Assembly: GCA_033297075.1 (NCBI GenBank)
Contig: MU858059.1
Span: forward strand, 124,001 to 188,000
Direction: 5' to 3'
Source of the DNA: Rhypophila decipiens
Taxonomy: Eukaryota > Ascomycota > Sordariomycetes > Sordariales > Naviculisporaceae
DNA: 64,000 bases
The notes beneath the pieces were generated by a model. That model saw nothing but the letters and a program-made list of their open reading frames with translations, was not told the DNA's origin and did not search any database. Each line of letters opens with the position of its first letter. Position 1 is the stretch's first letter. This document shows, piece after piece, positions 36,701-47,113 of this stretch. Both the position numbers and the translations under genes were made by a program.

Positions 36701-39700
36701 CCTGCAAGGTTGGGCGTTCGCAAGTTGCGCAGAAAAGGTCCACGTCACCGGTGATGACAGCGGTTGATGACGACTTGGAATGCTGGTTTTCGTTGTGGTC
36801 TCTGATGTGGCAATCTGCGACCAATCGCGGGCTGGAAATCTGACGGCATGTACACGACGAACTGCCCGCCACTGCCACCCGGACACGATCGATGGTAGAA
36901 GGTAGATGCGGCGTGCTGATTCCTCCATCGCCAGGAAAGCTGTGGGCGGCGAATATCCCATGGAAGGCCATGTCAAGTGTGGCCGGGTGGACGCGCATAC
37001 CATCGTGGTCGCCGCCGTTGGGCTGCTTCAACACGACTTCGGCCAGGTTGCGCCGTCGCTGGATGGACTCGACGAGGAAATCACCAGAATACTGTAGGCC
37101 GATGGAAGATGTCCAGGAGTAGAAGCGGCTTGCGTCGACTTTGCTCAGTGGTAGGTTTGGGGCGAGACGAGCAGGGAGTAAAGTTTCGGGTGGTGATGAA
37201 TCGGACATGGTGGCCATCCTGATTGTTGCTTGGCCACTGAAGTTGACGGTTGTTGTTGCTCCTATTACGCCATTTCGGCCCTCTTCAGTGTCCATTCTGT
37301 CTGGCCGTGCGCTTGCGTTGGCGCTATAGCATTCGTAATCTGCTGTTATAACCGTGCTGTTGCCATCTTGGCCACTCCGGCGCATCGAAAGCGACCTTAT
37401 AATGCAGGTTAATTCGATAGCAGAGGTGTCATCGAGGGTAATAGCACGGTGAAAGCGCAGATTGGTGAGCTCGACGAGAGATGCTGACTGCTGACTTTTC
37501 TGGCTCACACTCATGGCCGCCTCTGCCAGAGCACAGGCTGCGTCGGTTGCCATGGAGACGTAGCCAGCGGCCGGAAACACAACTTGGTGCTGGAACTGGT
37601 GGCCGCGCAGCCACTCGAGCTCGCCCAGCTTGAGAATGTTTCGCCATGTCATGGTTATTCCGTCTCGATTGTTTCCGTCCTGTGTGACTCTCCCGAGCAG
37701 AGGATGGCTGTGTAACAAGAGGCAAAATTAGCATATAACCCTAACCCTAATTTCGATGGTCCTGCAGCGGAATAGGGGAAGTCAACAATGGAAACTTACA
37801 CAGCATAACCCGACGTCCGCCACGCCTTGGACTTGCGAGACTCGAAAAACAATGGTCTTTCATGATCCCACGCATATGTAGGAAGGTCCTTCAATATCTG
37901 TGGCTTCTCAGGACGTCCATACACTGCCTCTCTCAAGGCGGCCCAGTACACGACAGACGACATACCCGGCAAAGACCGGAAATTCGTCCATAACCGCCCC
38001 AATGCATCCGAAAATGCCACCCTGTCGTCCTCGCCCCTTTTTAAAAGTGAAGTATAAGGAATATCCGTCCCCGTCAACTTTTTCAGCGCGTCCGTAACGG
38101 GTCCCCGCAGAGTAGCGTGCGGTCCGATCTCGAGCACCAAATCAAAACAGCGGTCATCCTCCCTCACGGCACGCTCGACCGCCTCATGGAAAAGAACAGG
38201 TCGGGCCATGTTCTCGATCCAGTATCTGCCACGGAGCGCGTCTGAGTCTATGCCTATACTCCGCCCGTCTGCACCATGCACGCTCGAGAACCATTCGCAG
38301 CTGCTGTTGTTTCCAACAGAATCATGATGCTGGGGCTGGATGGCGCACCCAACAAGAGACTCGCTATATGCTTCAACACAGGCTTGCATGTGATGAGAAT
38401 GGTATGCCGTGTCGACTTGCAGGACCCGAGCAAACGTGCCGCGCCGGTCAAGCACCGCCTTGGCCTCGTGAATGGCATCAGTGTCTCCCGACAAAGTGAC
38501 GCTAGATGGCGAATTGCTCGCTGCCACCGTGATTCGGGTTCTGCCCGAGGATTGGAAAGCTTCCGAGTTGATATCCTCACAGAAGGTCTTGGCCTCCGCC
38601 AGCGACATGCCTACCGCCATCATGCTTCCCCCCCGGGCGCGCGAGGCGTGCAGTCCCCGATAGTATGCGATGCGAATTGCATCCGACGCAGACAGGTACC
38701 CCGATGCATATGCCGCTGCGATCTCGCCCGACGAGTGGCCGACAGCAGCGCCAAACACGACGTGGAGGCCAATGGCTTTCAGCAAGTCGACCAGGGCGAT
38801 TTGGAGCGCCGTCGTCAAAGGTTGGGCTACAACAGCCTCGTGAACCCTGGACGCGGCGGGTGGCGCGAGCAAGGCGTCCGCTAGCAACCAGTCCGGTGCA
38901 TCATCCACGTCGGGAAGCGTTCCAAGGGACTCGTCCAGCTGTTGTATGCTTTGCCGGAACACGGGCGATTGTTCGAAGAGGGAGGCGCCCATTCGTGGCC
39001 ACTGAGCGCCTTGGCCGGTGAAGACGGCAAGGATGCGCAATGGGAACTCGGGGGAGACCGGGATTGCCTTTGCCGGTAACAAAGTTTGGGACATTTCGAC
39101 TTGGGAAAGAAATGTTTCCAGCTTTGCCACGAGGTCTTGTTTCGTGCTGGCCGAAAAGCTGGCCCGGTATGGGAACTCGGTCCGCCGTGACCGCAGGGTC
39201 CAGGCTAGATCTCCCATGGTGAGGCTATCATCGGATCTCGACCCCCGGAGTCTCTCAGATAGTGCTGCTACCTGTCGTTTTAGTGCTTCTGGGGAGTGGG
39301 CTGAGATGGTAAACGGCCCGTATTCACCGGCCACATTCATCGGTAGTTGATCCTGCGGCGAGTTCACATTATCGTCCCAGCTCTCGATAATGGCATGCGC
39401 ATTGGTACCGCCAAACCCAAAACTGTTAACGCTCACCCTTCTGGTCGCGTGGGCGGTAGTGTTGCGGGAGCCGGGGTCGACCCCAGGCCATGGCCGCGCC
39501 TCTGTCGGGACCCGTAGATGGGGGTAATAGAATGGCTCGACGGCAGGGCTAAGCCGCTCAAAGTGCATGTTGGGCGGTATCACGGCGTGCTGGACGGCAA
39601 GAGAGGCCTTCAAGACTGCTACCAGGCCTGCAGCTCCCTCCGAGTGCCCCAGGACGGTCTTGACGGAGCCGACGTATAATACATCGCTTTCTTGCTGGTT

Positions 39701-40954
39701 TTTGAATCTGTCGTCGGTCTTTTTCTTTTCGTCTCGCGGGAAGAAGACGTCCCGAATGGCTTGTGCCTCCTTGGGGTCGCCGGCAGCGGTTCCTGTGCCG
39801 TGGGCCTCAAAATATTGGCATCTGTCGCGTGGATCGGCTGGATTCAAGCCAGCTCTGGCGTACGTCGACTTGATCAATGCCGCTTGTGAAACAGCGCTGG
39901 GTACTGTCAGGCCTGGAGTGCGGCCGTCTTGGTTCACACCTGTCTCGCGGATCACACATTCAATATGGTTGCCATCAGCCAGAGCTTGCCGCAGAGGCTT
40001 GAGCACCACCGCGGCGATGCCCTCGCCGCGCGCATAGCCATCTGCGCTGGCATCCCACATGCGGCACCGCGCTGTGGGCGACAGCATATGCAACTATGTC
40101 ACATTCATATCCATTGTCAGCGACAGCTTCAGGTTGGGTCGGAGAAGTGAATCAGGTACTTGGAGCTAACCTTGGACTCAATAACAAACATCTCAGGCCC
40201 CAAAATAAGATTCACCCCCGCCGCCACGGCGAGCGTCGACTCGCCATTCCGCAGCGCCTGCACAGCCTGGTGCAGCGCGACCAGGCTCGACGAGCACGCC
40301 GTGTCCATGCTGACGGACGGGCCATGCCAGTCAAACACGTACGACACGCGGTTTGCCGTGATGGCGCGCGATATCCCGGTGGCAGCATACCGAGACACGT
40401 TGTCCACGTCGCGGTACAGGGTGTCGCGGTAGTCATCGGTCATCTGGCCGACGAACACGCCCGTCTGGGACCCTCGCAGGCTGTCGAGCGAGTAGCCAGC
40501 CGCCTCGCAGACGGCCTCGTAGACGACCTCCAGCAGGATCCGCTGCTGCGGGTCGATGGCCTCAGCCTCGCCGGCGTGGATGCCGAAGAACTCGTGGTCG
40601 AAGGCGCGCGGGTCCTCGTCGAAGAGGTAGCATTGGGACACATTGGCTGTCTGTGGGCGGGCAATTATTATCCTGCTCGAGACGAGAATAGACGGCCCAT
40701 TCGACGAAACATGTGCAGTCACTTACCCCGTGGTGGTCTCCGTTCGGGTGGTAAAACGCCCGGGTATGAAACCTCGCGGCCGGAGAGATCTTGCCGAGCA
40801 GGTCTCGGGGTTTCTTGAGAAGGTCCCACAGCTGGGATGGCGATCTCACACCGCCGGGCAGTCTGCAGCCGCTTCCGACGATGGCGATGGGTTCGGATTT
40901 CCCAGCACCCATGGTACTACCAGCCGTACTATCCATGATAGCTGGCTGAGACAT
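27732..40954 (-). CDS. Hybrid PKS-NRPS synthase: KS-AT-DH-MT-KR-ACP-C-A-T-R
   Basis: Four exons, 40954-40727, 40650-40171, 40093-37800 and 37707-27732, encode about 4325 aa. KS: DTACSSS (Cys195), EAHGT His334, His386. AT: GHSSG Ser690. DH: His1037 in LRGHQFQH and Asp1246 in [10 protein letters not shown]-methyltransferase: EIGGGTGAA near 1555. No ER motif follows, as expected with a trans-[12 protein letters not shown] near 2335, Tyr in [16 protein letters not shown] near 2687. Condensation: HHIALDG near 2925. Adenylation: [11 protein letters not shown] near 3436, YGPTE near 3582, core Lys in NGKLDR. Thiolation: GGSSM near 3893. Reductase: [10 protein letters not shown] near 3989, YTLSK near 4141. 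It should make a C-methylated polyketide and couple one amino acid. My hand-read adenylation code is D-F-D-G-A-S-V-I-A-K, uncertain. The Ser/Tyr/Lys of R are present, favouring reductive release. Confidence 0.93.
37737..37750 (-). repeat. Telomere-type repeat inside PKS-NRPS intron 3
   Basis: TTAGGGTTAGGGTT on the coding (minus) strand, in the 92-nt intron between the AT/linker and DH exons. The intron has normal GTAAGT and CACAG ends. Confidence 0.85.
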
Positions 40955-41299
40955 TGGATGCTGCGGAATGATAGAGTATGCGTAGAAATGGTAATATGTA
41001 ATTAATTAACCTAATGGGACCGCGATGATTGCTCTTTTGCAATTCAGGCAATGCAAGGAATGTGGATTAAGTACTCCCTTGTGTCGATCTCAGGCTATCG
41101 ACAGGCGCCCGACCCTGTCCTTTTGATGATAGTAATTACTTGGTGACTACTCAGGTTGTTGGTAATTCTTGGGTATTCTGAGTACATGGAGCCTCCCTTC
41201 TTGTGATAGGCGAGGTATGAATGGCGGGTATGCTGCCGTTTGAGGCGAGGGCCGAAGGCTGACTGGGTAAGGTGGGGAGGTACTTCTGTCAGATATGGG

Positions 41300-41318
41300 T
41301 AGGTACCTAAGGTACCTA
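41300..41318. promoter_or_regulatory. Palindrome TAGGTACC-TAA-GGTACCTA
   Basis: Perfect 8-bp inverted arms around a 3-nt spacer in the synthase/ER promoter. Could bind a dimeric regulator; GGTACC-type palindromes also occur as background repeats in this window, so weight is modest. Confidence 0.5.
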
Positions 41319-41335
41319 GGCATCTTGGAAAATCT

Positions 41336-41361
41336 ACCGATTGATTACCGAAATCCACCGA
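41336..41361 (-). promoter_or_regulatory. Three TCGGT sites (ACCGA on + strand), about one helical turn apart
   Basis: ACCGA at 41336, 41347 and 41357. On the minus strand the two right-hand sites read TCGGTGGATTTCGGT, which matches TCGGTGCGTTTCGGT of the ER/hydrolase intergenic region at 13 of 15 positions. Candidate operator for the cluster Zn2Cys6 protein, whose family binds CGG half-sites. Confidence 0.5.
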
Positions 41362-41371
41362 TATATGTGTG

Positions 41372-41423
41372 TTGGCTTGTTATATGTGTGCTTGGCTTGT
41401 TATCTATGTGTCTTGGCTTGTTA
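41372..41423 (+). repeat. Three direct repeats of TTGGCTTGTTA, 20-21 bp apart
   Basis: Units at 41372, 41392 and 41413, each preceded by TATGTGT(G). The period is two helical turns, placing all copies on one DNA face. Position 170-220 bp upstream of the ER start codon. Confidence 0.75.
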
Positions 41424-41593
41424 GTTCTTTGCTTCCCAAATCGGGGCTCAACAGAAGCCGACGACTACCCAGTATCCATGTTGGTAATTGGCAAGTACTA
41501 AGGTACTCATAAAAAGCATCCAAGACAAGCTCAACAGCCCCAACTACCATGTCTCACTGATTTGTACTGTTCAAAATTCCAAAACACAGGATA

Positions 41594-42718
41594 ATGGCAA
41601 TACGAACCCGTCAAGCTCTCCTCAGTTCTCCCGGTGGCCAACTCGAGCTAGTCAGCCATGCTCAAGTCCCGGCTCCAGGTCCGGGGATGCTGCTCTGCAG
41701 GACCGCCGCCGTCGGCTTGAACCCAGCGGATGCCAAGTCGGGCGACTACACCCTTTCATCAGGTTCAGTCAGCGGCTTCGACTTCGCCGGCGAAGTGGTC
41801 GAGGTCGGGCCCGGGGTCATAAGATTTAGAGCGGGAGACCGCGTGGCCGGTTTCGCCTACGGCTACAACCCCGACGACAAGTACATGGGCGCCTTCGCCG
41901 ACATGGTCCTAGCAGCCGAGGACTTTGCTCTGCGAATCCCCCCTGAGTGGTCATTTGAGCAGGGGGCCACCCTGGGCGTCGTCGTGGCAACCGCCGGCTT
42001 AGCCATCAGCACCTACCTCGACATACCTCTCCCATTCCCAGACGCTAAAGACGACTTGGACGCGAACCACAGCGGCGCCAACCCAGACTTGTCAGAATAC
42101 GTCCTGGTCTCAGGCGGCGCCACAGCCACGGGCATGATCGCGATTCAGCTCCTTCGGCTGTCTGGCTTCCAGCCCGTGGCGACCTGTTCCCCATCGAGCA
42201 TGGAACTGGTGCGCTCGCTAGGCGCAGTCGCGACATTCGACTACCGTTCACCTACCTGCGCTGCCGACGTAAAGACCTTCACGGGTGACAGCCTCCAGCG
42301 CGCACTGGACTGCGTCACGAGCGCCGAAACCATGAGCATGTGCTACGCGGCCATCTCCTCGTCAACCGGCGGCCGCTATGTCGCCCTGGACCCTGTGTCA
42401 TTGCACGTCAAGTACACCCGCCGTGATGTTAGTGCTGACTGGGTGCTTGCGCTGTCCATGTTTGGCACACCTGTCAAGCTGGCGGGGGTTTATGGGCGGC
42501 CGGCCTCGCCCGCGTTGCGCGAGCTTGCTGCCAAGGTATTTTCCATGGCTGAGGGTCTCATTGCGAGGGGTGCACTGCGGGAACCTATATTTCAGGTCCG
42601 AGAGGGCGGTTTGGGGGCCGTGGAGATGGGGATAGAGGAGTTGCGACGGGGCGGTACACACGGCAAGTTAGTGTATCCGCTTGCGGATTTTAGATACCCA
42701 GGGTCCTCTAGTAGATAG
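41594..42718 (+). CDS. Trans-acting enoyl reductase (MDR family) for the PKS-NRPS
   Basis: Single exon, 374 aa, from ATG 41594. It has the medium-chain reductase layout: N-terminal GroES-like part (VGLNPADAKSGDY, then GFDFAGEVVEVG), and a Rossmann part with LVSGGATATGMIAIQL near residue 175 for NADPH. The ARGALREPIFQVREGG and RRGGTHGKLVYP ending is typical of LovC-type stand-alone ERs. These proteins dock on reducing PKSs that lack a working ER and reduce the enoyl intermediate at chosen rounds. It shares a promoter with the synthase, which itself shows no ER. The early catalytic-zinc cysteines of alcohol dehydrogenases are absent, as in the family. Confidence 0.93.
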   Translation: MAIRTRQALLSSPGGQLELVSHAQVPAPGPGMLLCRTAAVGLNPADAKSGDYTLSSGSVSGFDFAGEVVEVGPGVIRFRAGDRVAGFAYGYNPDDKYMGAFADMVLAAEDFALRIPPEWSFEQGATLGVVVATAGLAISTYLDIPLPFPDAKDDLDANHSGANPDLSEYVLVSGGATATGMIAIQLLRLSGFQPVATCSPSSMELVRSLGAVATFDYRSPTCAADVKTFTGDSLQRALDCVTSAETMSMCYAAISSSTGGRYVALDPVSLHVKYTRRDVSADWVLALSMFGTPVKLAGVYGRPASPALRELAAKVFSMAEGLIARGALREPIFQVREGGLGAVEMGIEELRRGGTHGKLVYPLADFRYPGSSSR

Positions 42719-43712
42719 CCGTATTCTAGCGAGCTACCTCAGCTACATCAGAGTTGGAAGTAGGAACTTGACAATGCGCGAGATGAGTGACTGCAGTAAC
42801 TACCAACCGCTCCAGGGATTTCTATGTTCCGGAGGTGCGACTTCGTCAATCTGGAACAAGGCAGATGGATCGGTATAAATGTGTTGGTCGTGAAAAGTGT
42901 GCCTCGATTACGGTACCACCCGTTGCGAGCCGTACCTTCGTGATCTCCAACCGCATCATCACTATTAAGGAAGGTGGTATATTAGAGATCCTTTAAATGT
43001 AACGGTACATCGCAGTATTATCCGATCCGTGGAGTTGGATTCATGCCGCAAGTATCTCGGTGCGTTTCGGTGAGCTCGGTGTGATTACCGGCTACCGGAC
43101 TAATTTATTTCGGGTCGTTGTCAGACTTCCACAAGATGGGCGGAGGGATGAGAGAGCCAAGGCAACAACTGCAGTGCAACCTGAAAGGCGAAGTAATTGA
43201 TTAATTAATCATTTGTAATGCTACCTAGCGTAGGCATCCATCCGGACAAGATGAAAACCATGATCAAATCAGTCTTATGCCTACCCGTCAGGTGCCTAGA
43301 CATATTTGCATATACGCGCCTGATCGGAAGTCGCTAGGTACTAATTGACTGCGGCTGAATGCCCACGTCGGTAGATTTTCGATATAACGTCGGCAAAGCC
43401 TTATGATAAGCTCAGGTCTACAGACGCGGTGAGTTTACACTAATTGAACCGACATTGCCAATACCAAGTTTACATAATCAACGGTGCTGGTCGGGGTCGA
43501 TGACTAAATTAGGTCACAGAAACTTAAGATATCCAACTGAACCTGTTAGGAAGACAGGGACCTTGTTTGTGCCAATTTGTCTAGCTGGCACCTGAAATCG
43601 CATACACTGGAATATAGTAGTTGGTTTGCAATAATATCAATCTTTACGCTTGCGAGCCAAGTTTCAAACATTGCCTCTAACTTCTGTCTGGTTTTACAAC
43701 GTCTCCCTCACC
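42719..43712. other. Intergenic between trans-ER and hydrolase
   Basis: 994 bp; no gene seen. Contains the TCGGTG triple repeat. Long for two co-oriented cluster genes, so a lost gene is possible, but no remnant frame is recognisable. Confidence 0.55.
43057..43090 (+). promoter_or_regulatory. Three TCGGTG direct repeats followed by TGATTACCGG
   Basis: TCGGTG at 43057, 43067 and 43076 (10- and 9-bp steps), then TGATTACCG at 43082. The same TGATTACCG 9-mer occurs among the ACCGA sites of the synthase/ER promoter at 41342. About 650 bp upstream of the hydrolase start. Confidence 0.5.
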
Positions 43713-45095
43713 ATGCTGAAAGTGCTATCCTCGGAATTCTTCAACTTTGAGTTCCTCCGCGTCCTCGGCACCGCGCCGTCGCATGGATGCGATATCGGCG
43801 AGTGCTTCGAAGCGGCCGCCAAGATCCGTTCCAGCGACGGCGAGAGCTGGTATCGTGCCTGGTCCGAGGCTGCTCGCAAAGCAGAGGCCGTGGCCAAACA
43901 GGCGACGGACTCGGGAGATGCCGTGGCCGCCCGTTGGGCGTATCTGCGCGCAAGCAACTACTGGCGGTCTAGCGAGTTGTGCGTTGAACTATTCCCTGGA
44001 CTAATTATAAGATTCCAGTGACTGATAACTTGAATCAGAATGCTGCGCAAGCCGGTGCCCGAGCAGGACCCGCGCCAGCTCGAGACCATCTCCAAGTCAG
44101 TCGACAATTTCAAGCAGGCATGTGCCTTGCTTGATACGCCCGTTGATTTCCTAGAGATACCCTTCGGAGACGACGGAGCCCATCTCCCCGGCTACCTCTT
44201 TCTTCCCACCCCAGCCCAGCGCACTGGAGCTGCAAACGGCAAGATCCCAGTCGTCGTCCAGGTCCAAGGCTTCGACACCACCGCCGAGGAGTTCTACCAC
44301 TTCACTGTGGCGGGCGCCCTACCCCGCGGATATGCCGTCTTGACATTCGACGCGCCGGGCCAAGGAATCGTCGGCCGGCGCGAGAAGCACCGCCTGCACC
44401 TCCGTGGCGACTTCGAGGTCGTTATGCACGCTGTTCTCGATACCCTATGGGCACACGCGGCCTCGTCACCTTCTTGCCGGGACCTTCTTGACCTAGATAG
44501 GGTCGCAATCCTGGGCAACTCGATGGGCGCATATTTTGCGCTGCGTAGTGCAGCATCAGACGACCGCATCCGCGCGTGCGTTGCTTCCGACGGTTTCTAC
44601 GACCTAGGCGCACAAGCGCGTGAGCGTATCCCCGGATGGTTTCGCTACTTGAGTCGGAGCATCGTAGACCGCATCATGGGTTTGGCGCTACGGTTTTCAG
44701 CCTACCAGGCGCAGTGGGAGATGGGGCACGCGATTTTCGCGCTGGGGGCCTCATCGCCGTCGGACGCGGTAGATAAAATGCAGGGCTTTACACTCAATAG
44801 GCCGGACGGAACCTCAATGTTGGCCAATATTGCGTGTCCGACTCTAGTGACGGATGCGCGCGACACGTTATTTAGGCTCGAGGCGCAGCGCATCTACGAT
44901 AATCTAACCCAGCTTAAGGACGGCGAGTCGAAGGTCATGTGGAACCCAAAAGGTGTTGGGCAGGGATCGCTGCAAGCCAAGGTCGCTGCGTTTTCTCATC
45001 TCCATGCAATGATGTTTGGGTGGCTTGATGGCGTGTTTGGGATATCCCGTCCAGTGCTGCTGGAACAAGGGGGAGGAGGAGAGCCAGACAAGTGA
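43713..45095 (+). CDS. Alpha/beta hydrolase of PKS-NRPS clusters
   Basis: Exons 43713-43975 and 44039-45095 (63-nt intron, weaker GTTGTG donor, AATCAG acceptor) give 439 aa. An N-terminal helical cap (ARWAYLRASNYWRSSE) precedes the alpha/beta fold. The nucleophile elbow is GNSMG near residue 247; the oxyanion segment reads VVVQVQGFDTT; the acid is probably Asp in TDARDTLF and the base His in SHLHAMMFGW. This type (compare Fus2, PsoB and the cytochalasan-cluster hydrolases) accompanies PKS-NRPSs that form pyrrolidinone or related rings and acts after release of the chain; the exact reaction here is inferred, not shown. The upstream TTG-started frame extension is ignored because the first ATG fits the family. 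Confidence 0.85.
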
Positions 45096-46058
45096 TGGGT
45101 TTTGTAATGTACGTGGTAAGATAGCATTAATATCAACAGTCTGCAAAGGTAAAGTGAGTCAAGTCGGCTGTCGATTTGAAATTCTTGGCGGTTGACTTAT
45201 TTGATCAATCACTGACTGAAATCAGCCAAAGAGCGTACTTGATAGAGCAAGATATCGCCATGGCTAACCCTAACACTAGATAACCAAATTCAAGTTGTGA
45301 TGTCGTGGTGGTTGGGGAGGGTGCGACCCACATCTGTACTTTTCTCACCATAAAATCCGATTTTTATAATATCCAACTCTTCGACTTGTGTGGAATATTG
45401 GATAGCACAAGGTACGTTGGACTTTGACCCCGTTGTGAAGAGTTGTCAGATTTAGCCAGCCGATTTGGTAAGAGATTACATGTGGTGTAACTTACTTGTT
45501 AGTCCAGGCGACATGCAAAAACAAAATCAATACAAATACATGATTTTCTTCCCATTATTTTAATACTAGACTAGTTGATTCTTTCGACACAGGGTTTATC
45601 TATAACTGGCAGACGCTGACAAAAAAAAAGTGCCGCTTTTTGGTGCGGATTTGCTGTGATCAGTGGCAGTGGCACATTATTTTTGTCAGTGCCTGACTGG
45701 GACATGGGACTTGTACCCTCGAGCGGCAGATCTCGGACCGATCCGCCCGATAAGTCCCAAGCATGCAAATGCCCCCAACAAGCGCTGAATACCTAGCTAG
45801 GGTGCCTGGGCAGCCTATCGGATGTGGCGCAAGGCTCAAGCACGACAACGGGCGACCAATCACATACCAGATCCAGGACACAACAGAATTTGGACAGCAA
45901 TCACAGCAGAGAAATATATTAACCGATGGACCCTTGATTTATTCTCCCACTGTGTGGTCTGTACCCGTACCTGCAAGCTACTATCTTTTGACCAATCAAT
46001 ACCAAGCCAGCACCAACCAACCGTGTCAGCGCTGCAACTGCACCAACACACTGACGGT
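45096..46058. other. Intergenic between convergent hydrolase and EthD genes
   Basis: 963 bp of mostly AT-rich sequence, both genes ending here. A weak CTAACCCTAAC telomere-like stretch is at 45,264. No gene supported. Confidence 0.55.
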
Positions 46059-46557
46059 TCAGTACGACTTGGTCACAGTGTTGACAATCTTGCCATGCTC
46101 AATGAAACTCGTCTGGGTACCAATCTGCACATCGACCTTGGTCTGATCTATCCAGCCCTTCTCGAACGCCACGACCTTGTCGTTCCAGTCCGGGTCGTTC
46201 AGCATGTTGCGCACATTTTGCGGGTCCGTTACCCAGTACGTGACGACGGCATCGTAGGGCGCCATGTTCCAGCCCGCGGCGCATCCGCCCTTGAGGGTGT
46301 CGAGGTCAGACTGGAATTGTTCCTTGAAGGCCGAAGGGGTGAAGTACTGTGGTTGTTAGACTTGCGGTGTAGAGATTGAGATTAGATGGGTTGAAACTCA
46401 CGAGTTCCAACCGGTCGATGCCGTGCTTGTGGGCCACGGGGACGAAGCGGGGGATTTGCTCCTCGAGATACCACTTCATCCATTCTCCCTCGTCGCGCGA
46501 CTTGTCGCGGTAGTGGAGGACCGAGACCTTGAGAAAGGGCATTTGTTGTTCAGCCAT
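46059..46557 (-). CDS. EthD-domain protein (dimeric alpha/beta barrel)
   Basis: Exons 46557-46402 and 46346-46059 (55-nt intron, GTGAGT donor, phase 0) give 147 aa. ATG 46557 is preferred to 46602, whose 15 extra residues (His/Thr-rich) are not family-like. The fold is recognisable from LKVSVLHYRDKSRDEGEW, WYLEEQIPRFVPVAHKHGI, and YDAVVTYWVTDPQNVRNMLNDPDW. EthD-like proteins are small dimeric barrels; in fungal aromatic polyketide clusters they act as decarboxylases, cyclases or oxygenase helpers. Here it is divergent from the DUF1772 gene with 556 bp between starts. Role in this pathway unknown. Confidence 0.82.
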
Positions 46558-47113
46558 GTTGCCTGTGTAGGTGTGGTGATGTGTCGTGGACTTGGAATGC
46601 AATCACAGGTGAGCAATGCGTTGATAAAGGAAATCACAAACTCGCCAACCGACAATGGGGCCAAAAGCCAAGATATCCTTCGATTGCCAACGCTTACGAG
46701 TGTACGAGGCTGTTGCAGACTCGCGACTAGATTTAATTACACTGTGGCCATGCATTGGACGGGGACTTGAGGTGCAGTTGGCGACGGGTGCCTGTTTCAT
46801 GCACTGACGCAGCTCACTGCAGCAGCAATCAATTTCTCCAATTGGATAAATTTTGCCGATGGAGAGACGGCGTGTTGTTGGTCCCACTTGAATAAATTAT
46901 TTGCCGATGGAGAGACGGCGTGTTGTTGGTCGGCCTATTTTCCCCCAAATCATTTGATTTGCGTGGCACAAGCCGGTCCAACACATCATCCCGAGCCCCG
47001 GTTCGGGCACTTCTCTCTGTTGGATGAACTTGAACAGAAGAAATCACTAACTCGGTTTCAGTCAGAGGACTCAGAGACGTCATTGGCAAAGCGAAACGAA
47101 ACACAAAGAAAGT
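46558..47113. promoter_or_regulatory. Divergent promoter between EthD and DUF1772 genes
   Basis: 556 bp between opposite starts. Includes a 48-bp-period duplication (next entry), single TCGGT sites at about 46,637 (minus) and 47,051 (plus), and no gene. Confidence 0.6.
46853..46931 (+). repeat. Direct duplication, 31 bp exact at 48-bp period
   Basis: TTGCCGATGGAGAGACGGCG and the next 11 bases occur identically at 46853-46883 and 46901-46931, each preceded by ATAAATT. A recent local duplication in the EthD/DUF1772 promoter, 180-260 bp before the DUF1772 start; it doubles a CCGAT/ATCGG element. Confidence 0.85.

Larger units (their letters stand above)
40955..41593. promoter_or_regulatory. Divergent promoter between PKS-NRPS and trans-ER
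   Basis: 639 bp between two start codons of opposite strands, so both genes are probably co-controlled. It holds three distinct motif groups, listed separately: a 19-nt palindrome, three ACCGA sites at helical spacing, and three TTGGCTTGTTA repeats. Confidence 0.7.

Noticed and set aside
38276..38884. 202-codon + strand frame opposite the AT domain
   Set aside because: Antisense shadow; the minus strand carries the AT motifs.
42719..43712. Searched for a lost tailoring gene (P450, Diels-Alderase-like) between the ER and hydrolase genes
   Set aside because: No heme-binding FxxGxxxCxG or other motif in any frame, only short random frames.
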